Assembly (NCBI GenBank): GCA_004369045.1
Contig: ML213537.1
Span: forward strand, 1 to 21,194
Direction: 5' to 3'
DNA from: Heliocybe sulcata
Taxonomy: Eukaryota > Basidiomycota > Agaricomycetes > Gloeophyllales > Gloeophyllaceae
DNA length: 21,194 bases
Numbering within the stretch: position 1 is the first letter of the stretch; each line of letters begins with the position of its first letter. Both the position numbers and the translations under genes were made by a program. The notes under the pieces were generated by a model. That model worked only from the letters and a program-made list of their open reading frames with translations, was not told the DNA's origin and did not search any database. Below are positions 10,774 through 18,965 of the stretch, one piece after another.

Positions 10774-11171
10774 ATGTGCATACCGAGAAGGTAAGTAAAG
10801 CCGACGTATGACCGAACTCACCGCTGAACTATCGTCCAGTGTATATTGCTACTACACAGTCTGTCGTGTACGATATTTTGCCTTATCTTCTGTTCTGACG
10901 CTGACTGAATTTTATATAGCACACGAAATGGATAAACACATACAACGTGCCATGTGGAGAGCAAGAGTGTAAAGGGAGCACAACGCACTGGATAATATGC
11001 CCTAATCCCGACGCTTGCGTCCATGAACAAGTAGGTGTGATATTGTGACAATCAGAACTAACATACTCATGAAGCTGATAGGTGCTAAAGCCCGACCAAA
11101 GGGACGAACCTGAGATTGACGGGCTCTGTGATGATTGCTTTCGAAGAATGCTCAACGCGGGTCGGCGCTAA
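10774..11171 (+). CDS. Short Met-Cys Cys/His (probable zinc-binding) protein, tailless
   Basis: Four exons: 10774-10790 (17 nt), 10840-10867 (28 nt), 10920-11030 and 11082-11171, with donors GTAAGT, GTACGA and GTAGGT, giving 81 residues. The protein starts MCIPRSVYCYY. The core is C-G-x3-C-x5-H-x3-C-x5-C-x-H (CGEQEC, then H, C, and ACVH), followed by LKPDQRDEPEID and a final CDDC with a basic end. Every core residue is retained at the same spacing as in the genes at 7896 and 13964. It is the minimal version of the family because it stops ten residues after CDDC. No signal peptide is visible, so it is probably intracellular. Function is unknown; a small zinc-binding fold is inferred. The second exon boundary (28 nt, GTACGA donor) is less certain than the others. 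Confidence 0.72.
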
Positions 11172-12095
11172 GAGACGATATTCGCCTACGCTATCCATGT
11201 ATATCCTTTACGTGTGACGACTTCTTGTATTATCTGACAATGTGATATATGTTACAATGTATCACCCTGCATAGCTCGATCATCTTAAGTGAAGTGCAGT
11301 TTGGCCTGTCGTTGGACTGTGCCTGCTTGACAGAGAACAGTATCTGAGGCACTACAATCTTCGCTCAAGCAACTACAGAGAGGTTAATCGAGACGGCTCA
11401 ATGTGGTGTACTGCTTTACCGCGATCGTCGTCGCGGATGGACTGCTAAAGAGGCGGACGAGTGGCGGGGACGCGCCATTTGCACGTGACTCAGTTTATCA
11501 GTCACGCGACGTGGCTGAGCGGGCAATTGCTTTCAACTTCGCAGTGTTAACTCGCCGCTTGCTTACTCTGGGTGCTCGCTGTGACACTCGCTATGCAGAA
11601 TTCTACAGGATGCCTTGCAAGTGGCCCAAAAGGCCTTCGCGTTCAAATATCTGCGAATCTTGCCTTTTTGCTGTCGCTCTGGACGCCACCCAAGGATCTT
11701 GCAGCGGTCGAGCCTGCCATGTAGCATTGCCTTGAGGATAGGTCTTTCGCGAGTACGTCTGATATAGTCTACTTGCAGCTGGCACTTCAGCGCGTGGATG
11801 TGACTTCGAAGCTTCATGCGCACGAGTGAAATCCCTGATAACTGAGAGTCGCGGCGTCCTGACTGTACGAATGCTCCATGCATACTCGGCGAGAGTGCGA
11901 GATGACTTCTTGCCCGCACCGCCTTCAGTGGTCTTCCTTCTTCCAGCAACCAGAAGATGGCTCGCTATGTCTGTTCAGCTTGCTGCGCAGTTTCGCCACA
12001 GCTTCATCGCCTCATCCGCCGGGACTTCTGCCTTCTTCTCGTCATCCGATCAATGTCCCCGTGGCGTCAAGCTGTACACTCACGGAGCGGAGACG
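11172..12095. other. Intergenic, no gene recognised
   Basis: Short overlapping frames on both strands without motifs. It contains an overlapping CACGTG/TGACTCA site at 11482-11492. Confidence 0.4.
11482..11492 (+). promoter_or_regulatory. Overlapping E-box and AP-1/GCN4-type site
   Basis: CACGTGACTCA combines CACGTG (bHLH/Cbf1-type) with TGACTCA (bZIP GCN4/AP-1-type), sharing the central TG. It lies 735 nt before the ATG at 12227. The motif match is exact, but its use is unproven. Confidence 0.35.
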
Positions 12096-12101
12096 TATAA
12101 A
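12096..12101 (+). promoter_or_regulatory. TATA box upstream of the Ser/Pro-rich gene
   Basis: TATAAA in the context GTATAAAGGACAGCACGA, similar to the site before the gene at 13964 (TATAAAGGGTCAGCGCGA). It lies 131 nt before the ATG at 12227. Confidence 0.5.
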
Positions 12102-12226
12102 GGACAGCACGATCTGCTGTATGCCCTTCACACAGCTGTTGCTATCCTTTCTTCTGTTTCTGCTACTGCTACTGTCGAGGCGCTTGTTTTGAATTACTTG
12201 GACTACCACAGGTCGTCTCTGGAGCA

Positions 12227-13054
12227 ATGGACCGTGACTTACCTTATACAGTAAGCCATTTTCACTCCATTCGTCTAGTCTTTGCTGACGCTCTCCAGCC
12301 TCCCGGTATGGGTCGTCGGAGCGGCCAGTCATCAGCCCAAGGACCGCCACCGCTTGTTCGACTGGAACGTCCTCGAGAAGGGGAGCGACATCATCGAACA
12401 TCCACTGGCCATGGGACTAGCGGTATATCTGCGCGAGACTTCGATGCATGGGATGGCGAGGATCATCCGTACGATCCTCGCCAGCATAGGCCACAACCAA
12501 GTCCAAGAAGACCTACTAGCCACACCGGCGAATACTCTGCTTCGTCCACTCGTGCAAGCTTTGGCTCTGGAAATACTCCTGGAAATCTCCCTACCAGCGG
12601 ATCTGGCGGGCGCTCCTCTGCACATGGGTCTTCAAGGTCATCTGCGCGACAGTCTTCTGATCCTTATCCTCCGTCTCGGCCTACTTCTGGACCTGTTCCC
12701 TCGCCTGGCTATGGTACTGAACACGGAGGAAGATCCAGCGGTCCCTCTCGGAATTTTCCGTCCTCTGCTCATGACAACAGTGCTCGATCTTATCCGCCTC
12801 CGCCTCCTCCGTCCGCACATCCACCTCAAGGCCCGCCGCTCGGCGCTCAATATTACAGTACTGGTTGGTCAGCCCCTACCATGGCGCCAGCGGGTGGTAG
12901 TATCCAGTTTCTGCCAGGTCAGGTTCTCAGGAGGCGTTCCGATGTCATGGCCGTGCCTGGAGGTGTGGTCATAGCCGAGCATCTGGTGGTTTCTAGGAGG
13001 AGGACAATACCTAGGCAGCCTCCAGCTGGATATAACTGGCAGCCCCGGCCGTGA
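12227..13054 (+). CDS. Disordered Ser/Pro/Gly-rich protein, tail-like relative of the Cys/His genes
   Basis: Predicted exons are 12227-12250 and 12299-13054, separated by a 48-nt GTAAGC..CCAG intron, giving 259 residues. The intron is a multiple of three and free of stops, so retaining it would give a 275-residue protein instead. The body is low-complexity: Arg/Gly/Ser/Pro-rich with HGSSRSSARQSS, a run of seven prolines near PPPPPPSAHPPQ, and a more ordered C-terminal stretch with SIQFLPGQV, AVPGGVVIAEHLVVS and a basic end. The PGGVV motif and overall composition recall the tail of the protein at 7896-6937, and the promoter context matches its neighbours, but there are no Cys/His motifs. A long open frame offset by one base (12282-12974) is treated as a shadow. 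The function is unknown. Confidence 0.6.
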   Translation: MDRDLPYTVSHFHSIRLVFADALQPPGMGRRSGQSSAQGPPPLVRLERPREGERHHRTSTGHGTSGISARDFDAWDGEDHPYDPRQHRPQPSPRRPTSHTGEYSASSTRASFGSGNTPGNLPTSGSGGRSSAHGSSRSSARQSSDPYPPSRPTSGPVPSPGYGTEHGGRSSGPSRNFPSSAHDNSARSYPPPPPPSAHPPQGPPLGAQYYSTGWSAPTMAPAGGSIQFLPGQVLRRRSDVMAVPGGVVIAEHLVVSRRRTIPRQPPAGYNWQPRP

Positions 13055-13881
13055 ATGGTGGACGCAAGGCTGCTCTGGGTATGAAGCAAGCTCTGTGATC
13101 TTGAACTTTTCTTGGACGCTCTCTCTTCTGTGGCCTACTGCGTGAGTTTGATACTATGCTTTCCCTCCTATGTCGTCCCTTGTCTTGTCTATGTCGTATG
13201 CGCGCCGTCTCTTGCCTCGTTAATGCCGAATTTTGCGAATATATGCCATGTTATGCCGAGATGTCTGACCGACAAAGAGACTTGCTGGACTAGAATACTT
13301 TGGCGACCTTTTTCACGGTGAGAGAGTCCGATGCGTGTGGCACTCGCTCTATATGTATGCGAGTGGAGGCTTACTATTAAATGCCACCAGTTCCATCGTC
13401 CTTGTGCCAGCCCGGTGCGCCATTTATGGCATCACTTGTACGCCTCGAATGGTCAGAAGCATGATTAAGTTCCCTGGCATAACTATCTTGAGCAAAGTGC
13501 CTGGCGGTCATTTATTTAACCACGGAATGCAAGTCCTGCGTTGCTACATTCCTAACCAAGACGGGATCCGTATATAAAGTCGACATATTCCACGTCCACT
13601 CGAGTTTATACCATCTCGCACATATCAGCAGGGCAGTGGAAAGTGGCCTCCGTAGAACCGTCGTGTCCTGCTAGGCCTCTGTGGCAGTTCGTCCGAATGT
13701 GGCACCTACCTCCTCGTCGGACGACGGAGCCACTATCAGAACCGACAATCTGCATTGGTATCAACTTCTTCGTCCGATAATGCCACAGGCGCCTCATTGC
13801 AATGCTTCTCTAGAGGCTTCTAGCCGGCTGTCCCCGGTGTGGCTTGGGCCACCCAGGCACGAGCCACATCCCGTGTAAAGC
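13055..13881. other. Intergenic, no gene recognised
   Basis: It contains the 3' flank of the Ser/Pro-rich gene and the promoter region of the gene at 13964. Open frames are short and featureless. Confidence 0.45.
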
Positions 13882-13889
13882 TATATAAA
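13882..13889 (+). promoter_or_regulatory. TATA box of the Cys/His gene at 13964
   Basis: TATATAAA within CTATATAAAGGGTCAG, 82 nt before the ATG. It is nearly identical to the minus-strand site at 7963-7970. Confidence 0.65.
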
Positions 13890-13963
13890 GGGTCAGCGCG
13901 ACTGCTGATTATTATTCAGGACGCATTTCCTTCCCGCATTCAAAGCGCAGCCTAGTTGTCAAG

Positions 13964-14763
13964 ATGTGCCAATCACTAGTGTAAGTGCTGTGGCATGTTC
14001 TGTCCGTCACATACATTAACATATCTCGCAGGTACCATGATGGCAGTGGTCAAAAAGTATGAAATTCTGCGCCAGCTATTTCCCGCATGCTAATACCTCG
14101 ACCATTTCAGAAGATCACTGTGGACGACTGTGGCTCCGTGACCTGTAAAAGCAGCAGCATTCATGAAATAACGTGCGAGGCATTCAGGAATGGATCGACG
14201 TTCTGTGGACACAGTCGTGTAAGTCAAGTTCAGTTCCCTCTTACCTGATGCTCAGCTATACTTTAGAGTCTCCAATCTCATGGAGTATGGCTGGAAAATT
14301 TCCTTTTCCCGGGGCTATGCCAACAGAGGACGACCGCCATCTCTCTGGACGTCGGCCTTCAGCGTCCGTGCATTCCAATCCTGTCATGGAGGCGCCTGTG
14401 AACTTTCCGCTCGTGCCACCTTCAGTACCCGAAAGGCCGTATCCTCCGGCACGGCTTCCAGGCTCACCTTACACTGGGTGTTTTCTTCCTGCCAACGAGC
14501 ATGATTGTACCCCCCAGCCAAAGACGCGGCGATCCAAGGCGAAAACCTCCCATAGTGGTTCGAAGACTGTCCGTCCCGGTCAACGTGGCGGCATCGGACA
14601 CATCGACGATTCGACTTTACCTGCGCTAGACGTATCTCCCGCTCATGCTTACCCCGGTGGAAGTTCAGGCGGATTGCCCACCATTCCTACTTTACGGGAG
14701 GCGGGGTTGACAATTGACTTGTTCCATGGAAAGCACGCTCGAAATGCTGACGCATCGCCTTAG
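13964..14763 (+). CDS. Met-Cys Cys/His protein with Pro/Ser-rich tail, final CxxC missing
   Basis: Predicted exons are 13964-13980 (17 nt), 14032-14056 (25 nt), 14111-14218 and 14269-14763, giving 214 residues. The start is MCQSLVYHDGSGQ. Exon 3 carries C-G-x3-C-x5-H-x3-C-x9-C-x-H (CGSVTC, IHEITC, TFCGHS) at exactly the spacing of the paralogs. Unlike the genes at 7896 and 10774, no CxxC follows. The tail is Pro/Ser-rich with a basic patch (KTRRSKAK) and ends near GLTIDLFHGKHARNADASP. The last splice site is ambiguous: the usual AG at 14265-14266 would give a short tail ending near 14403, whereas the AG at 14267-14268 keeps the long low-complexity frame. I chose the latter on composition. The first three exons are well supported, the tail less so. 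Confidence 0.65.
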
Positions 14764-15549
14764 AAGAGCTTATCGTCCTATTGAGTCAACAGATTTCTCG
14801 TAATTCTACCTCAACGACAGCCACGTCTACTTCTTAGTTACTCTTCGCATGGATGTTATGCTTATTGCTATACCTCATAGGCTGAAGTGCATGTCTTGAC
14901 AGACGCGTAACGAGATCCATCAGTCTATGTGTCAGTCAGTCAGGTTAAGGAGCTGCAAGGTGCTGAGAACGGTGAGTACGTCACGGCAATTGTAGCACGT
15001 GAGTGTGACCAATGCGTCACGTGCTGCCGCCTCTCAACTCAGTCCTGAATTTGTGCTCTGATCGACGTGAAATTCAATACTCAAATATGTCTAAGAGCAT
15101 GAGTAAAGCTATGCTGTTTTGCGCGACTGACCTACAGACAAGGCATCCAGTTGCATTTTCCTTTGAAAGCAATCACCGACGGTCCGGGGTCCGAGTCGAA
15201 CCACATTATACGATCTTATACGATGCGTCGCTAGCTAGAGCGCGCGTTCGCGTCGCTCGCAACATGGAAACCGACACTCCATTGGACTGCGACTACTGCG
15301 ATTTGCGAGGCGAAGAGCTGAGCCTGCAAGACATATCGTTCAGAAGAGTCTGTGGTCTAAACGCTGCGCGAAGTGCCGGTATGACTGCCGCGCAGGAAGC
15401 AGGAATGACAAAGGAGTTGCGACGGGATAACCTGGACGACAAAGGCTCGTACATTTATGTTGGTCGCCACAAACCAGAGTACTCATACAGATATTGTCTC
15501 TGTATATTTAGTTTCACCACAACTGCTGCCTGAGAAGGAGACGCAGGAT
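14764..15549. other. Upstream region of F-box gene 2 with a doubtful ORF
   Basis: It holds an inverted E-box pair (14994-15025) and a 173-codon open frame at 15012-15533 starting at ATG. That frame has no recognised domain. It contains DCDYCDLRGEELSLQD and a repeated AGMT motif, and overlaps the E-box. It may be chance or an exon of an unrecognised gene, and I do not call it a gene. Confidence 0.35.
14994..15025. promoter_or_regulatory. Inverted CACGTG pair flanking a CCAAT box
   Basis: The arms AGCACGTGA (14994-15002) and TCACGTGCT (15017-15025) are perfect reverse complements. Each contains CACGTG, and CCAAT lies between them at 15009-15013. This is typical of a bHLH or bZIP plus CCAAT-binding-complex control element. 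It is about 525 nt before the predicted start of F-box gene 2. Confidence 0.5.
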
Positions 15550-16965
15550 ATGAACATCGTAACTCCGGCAGAGGTGATGCACCGTCCTCTATCATTGAAA
15601 GTGGCTATAGCTGACTGGCAATGAGGATAGACACATGCAAGGAATCACAACGCAGCATCAGTCCACCGTCTTCCACACGAGATGCTGTCTATGATAATGG
15701 TGGACGTTGTTGATACATACGGAGTGCGGTTCCTTGGTCGCTGCTTCACGCCTTTAACTCTTTCCCAAGTGTGTCAGCGCTGGCGACATGTCGCACTCGA
15801 GACACCGCAGATCTGGAGGGCTGTGTATATTGTGCAAGCCGCTCCCTATATCAGGGCTTCCACTCCTGGTGTTACGAGGCTGCAGGCACAGGCAGCGTTC
15901 ATGGATACCTGTGTTGCCCGTGCAGGAGGTCTACCTTTGGACCTCTTCTTCTCCATCGACTGCGTATCGGACGATGTCCCCGAGCTCCTGCCAGCTTGGC
16001 GCCGTTACATCACTCGTTGCGAGTCATTATGTCTCTGCTTCACAAGAGAGGTCTGGGACGCCTTCTTTGACACGATCGTCAGTGGACCGATCCTCAAGGA
16101 ATTGGCAATCAGCGGAGCGAGAACATCGGACCCACTGCCACTCCAAAATCTGGTGATGCCGAGGCTCCAATCCCTAGCCTTGGACGCCAGCGGGCAGGAG
16201 GTAATCTTCACTGGTCTCCCTGAAGGCGTCAACTGGTCACAAATCATAAATCTCTGCCTGGAAGACGTGGAGTTCGGTCACTCATTGGCGACTGTCCTGA
16301 ACCAATGCACCACCGTGAAGTCTCTAAGGCTTTGCATTGAAGAATTTAGAGTGGAGGAGGTCTGTGACATAACGTTGGCGTGTCTGGAAGAGTTCACGTG
16401 TTTGATCAGGGGGTTGCGGAGGGAGAATCATATCCAATTAGTTCTCCCGAGCTTCGACCTTCCTCGGCTACGGTCATTGTCCGTCGAAGAGGAATACTCG
16501 GACATCCCAATTACGGAGTCTGTGGTATCCATGCTGAAGCGATCAGGGTGTCGGCTGGAGACTCTCAAGTTAGAGGGCACCGGTCTCTTGGAAAGTGAAG
16601 AACACTTCGATGAATTGCTCAAAGCCGCGTCTGGTTTGTCCTCCCTCGAGATTCGTGGTTCCTATCGCCTATCAAGGAGCATGGACAATATCTTACGCTG
16701 CCTGACTCGACCAGTCGATGAAGATTCTGGCAGGTATCCTGCACCACAACTGGAGTGGCTGGTTCTTGTGACGACAGTGAACGATACGGAAAGCTTTCCA
16801 TCTGACAGCTCCGTCCGCGAGGTTCTTAATATGAGGCGCCTCGCGGATGCGCCTGTCATGCTCCGCAATGCTAACATCGTCGCCCACGGCCCCAACAAGA
16901 GATGGCAGTGGGATCTTTTCGATGGAGGTGATATTACTGGGCGGTTGGCCGATGAATGGGTCTAG
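15550..16965 (+). CDS. F-box protein with leucine-rich C-terminal region (paralog 2)
   Basis: Predicted SCF ubiquitin-ligase adaptor. The first ATG of the long frame (15682) lies inside the F-box: codons just before it read SVHRLPHE, the usual start of this domain, so the true start is upstream. One in-phase solution is exon 1 at 15550-15558 (Met-Asn-Ile), an intron at 15559-15630 with a CTGAC branch site, and exon 2 at 15631-16965, about 447 residues. The F-box spans about residues 13-60 (VHRLPHEMLSMIM, then LSQVCQRWRHVAL and TPQIWRAV). Leucine-rich segments follow to the end (for example LKELAISG, LRSLSVEEE, LSSLEIRGSY). It aligns along its length with the F-box protein at 3148-4739, for example SMLKRSGCRLETLKLEG against SMLTRSGCHLEQLEVNG. 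It is shorter and lacks the acidic C-terminal tail. The coding exon is secure; the tiny first exon is tentative. Confidence 0.8.
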
Positions 16966-17302
16966 ATGGAGGATATACTACATAGGAGATGAAGGCGAAG
17001 GCTAGTCACGCTGAGATTGTTATATATACGCGTCAAAACTGTCTCCATAAGATCGCCTGCCTTTGACTAGGTTCCGTCCCTAATCGCTTCGCAGGTATCA
17101 TGCATAGGCCTAGCCACTAATCTCACTTCCGTCCTTCAGATATCATTGAAAGCCGAGCTGGAAATGATAACTCGTGCAATCAATCAAAATAATGATACAG
17201 CTAGACCAATCACGAGAGTAGAAAGCACAGATTACGAAGGCTAACGGAATTCAAGCAAACTACGAGATTTTCCCAGATCCACCTGAGCACCGTTTTTGGA
17301 CA
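16966..17302. other. Convergent 3' intergenic gap
   Basis: Lies between the ends of F-box gene 2 (+) and PCNA (-). No gene was seen, only AT-richer sequence compatible with 3' untranslated regions. Confidence 0.5.
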
Positions 17303-18699
17303 TCAGTCGTCGCCGATCTTGGGAGCGAGATAATAGCGTATGTGGCCCTGCCCGAACTCGTATGACACCTGCATCAAGCAAAGGGGCGACCGTGGTCAGC
17401 AATGGAAAGGGAAGAAAGAGCAGGAACAGAGAGGGCACGCACGAGGAGTGGCACATCATTGCTCATCATCAGCTGGACCTTGTCCGCCAGCGACGAGCTT
17501 TTCGAAAAGTTGACGAGGTACTTGAGGGAGAACGTCAGAGTAACGTGCTGGTTCATCTCAATGCGCACGGCGTTAGGCGGATCGTCATCCAGCGAGCGCT
17601 TCGCCTTCTTCGAGGCCTTGCCGTTCTACATCCAACCAAACCATCATATCAGCGGGCTGACGGAGGAAGGGCATGGAGAAGAAGAGAGACAGACCTTCGC
17701 GGGCGCCTTCTTTTTCCGCTTCTTACTGTCGCTATCCTCCTCTTCCTCCTCGTCTTCATTGTTATACTCCTCTTCTTCCTCCCCATCGCCATTCATCTCC
17801 ACATCCCCATCCTCGCCACCGTCCTCCCTCTTTACCTTCTCCTTCTTTACCTTCTTCTTACTGCCCCCTTCATCATCCTCATCATCGTCCCCTTCCTCTG
17901 CATCACTCTCCTCCTTTGCATCCTTCTCCGGCTTAATCTTACTCCCGCTCGCGCCCCCGGACCCAGAAATCCCCTCGCTCTGCTTCAAAAGCACACTCCC
18001 ATTCGCCGCCTCACCGTCGCTGGCGAACCTTATGCCCTCCTTCGACACCTCGATCCGCACAGATTCGCCGAGCTGCGACAGGTCGCGCACGATCCTCGAG
18101 AACTCCGACGCGGGCATGGTGACGCGCGCGTCGTACTCCGTGTCCGGAATCCCAAGCTGGTCCGAGTCAATATCCATAAGCTTCATATCATACTCCGCGA
18201 TTCTGTCTGCGCCTGCCCGCGTCTTGTTAGAAATCGCTCGCGGGCGCTAAATACAACAGAAAGACAACACGCACTCCGCGCTTCGTACGTCAAGTTCAGC
18301 ACGTCCCCGTCGTCGCTCGCCTTGAGCGTGCACATATCGTCATCCTTCGCGCACTTCAGCACCTTCGTCAACGAGTTGATGTTCACTCCGAGCGGCATCG
18401 GCCTGTCGCATCTGTACCTCTTGAACCCTGTGCTGTCGAGCTTTACCGCGACGAGCGCGACATGCGAGTTGTCCATTGCTTGCAAGTTCTGTATAATGCA
18501 TCAGCAGCTGCTCTACTAAGAGCCAAGTCCGCGCCACGCACGATGCCCTCCTCGTTACACTCAAAGTTCGCGTCAGTGACGAGTTCTTTCACCGCTGCGC
18601 CCTCATTATCAGTGCTGCCGTCAGAGCCCCGAGCCAACTCTACGCACCGTCAAGTAAACGCTTGAGAATCGCAGCCTCGTTAAGCTTGGCTTCGAGCAT
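17303..18699 (-). CDS. Proliferating cell nuclear antigen (sliding clamp) with large charged insertion
   Basis: Homotrimeric DNA clamp that tethers polymerase delta and repair factors at replication forks in the nucleus. Six exons on the minus strand join in phase: 18699-18648, 18594-18542, 18488-18275, 18212-17695, 17625-17443 and 17368-17303, giving 361 residues against about 260 for typical PCNA. Family landmarks appear in order: MLEAKL start, [33 protein letters not shown], the interdomain connector around [38 protein letters not shown], and the C-terminal [17 protein letters not shown]. Between LLKQSEG (about residue 187) and VRIEMNQ (about 299) sits roughly 100 extra residues of alternating Glu/Asp and Lys runs, with [11 protein letters not shown] and KKRKKK patches resembling nuclear localisation signals. 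An intron splits this insertion (after residue 279). All core elements look intact, so a working clamp is expected. It is the only housekeeping gene in the window. Confidence 0.96.
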
Positions 18700-18965
18700 T
18701 CTGAATATGTGATGGCGGCCGCGTCGAGGAGTAAGAGTGCAAGAAGTGGGTTGCACGTCGCGTCACGCACTGCGCTACAAAAAGGCGCGTACCGTCACTC
18801 TCATTATGTCACGCTCTCACGGTGCATGTGGCATCGAAAGGCTCGGGACTCAGCGTGTCGTATTTCACTACAGGCAACCACTACGTATGTACCTCACAGT
18901 CTGTCAATGGTAAAGAGAGGAATAATGCATGAGGATCTTACAGACGAGACGGGGCTGTCGCGCGC
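18700..18965. promoter_or_regulatory. Short divergent intergenic region upstream of PCNA
   Basis: 266 nt lie between the PCNA start (-) and the ATG at 18966 (+). It is GC-rich near PCNA (GGCGGCCGCGTCGAGG, GTCGCGTCACGC). I found no exact ACGCGT cell-cycle box. A shared bidirectional promoter is possible. Confidence 0.4.

Noticed and set aside
12122-12192. Signal-peptide-like short frame MPFTQLLLSFLLFLLLLL
   Set aside because: It stops within 24 codons without a joinable exon and sits in the likely leader of the 12227 gene. It arises from CTG/CTA repeats.
12282-12974. 230-codon plus-strand frame overlapping the Ser/Pro-rich gene
   Set aside because: Overlaps the frame with clear low-complexity protein character and a matching intron. 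It looks like a shadow produced by composition.
15190-15215. Minus-strand GGTTCGACTC resembling a tRNA T-loop
   Set aside because: The flanking bases do not form a T-stem and no acceptor or anticodon stem was found.
15012-15533. 173-codon ORF as an independent gene
   Set aside because: It has no recognisable domain, overlaps a regulatory-looking element, and has no supporting splice or homology evidence by eye.
17296-18519. Plus-strand open frame of about 407 codons
   Set aside because: It is antisense to PCNA. Its Ser/Pro/Leu-rich content is the complement of the Glu/Lys insertion, and PCNA is certain on the other strand.
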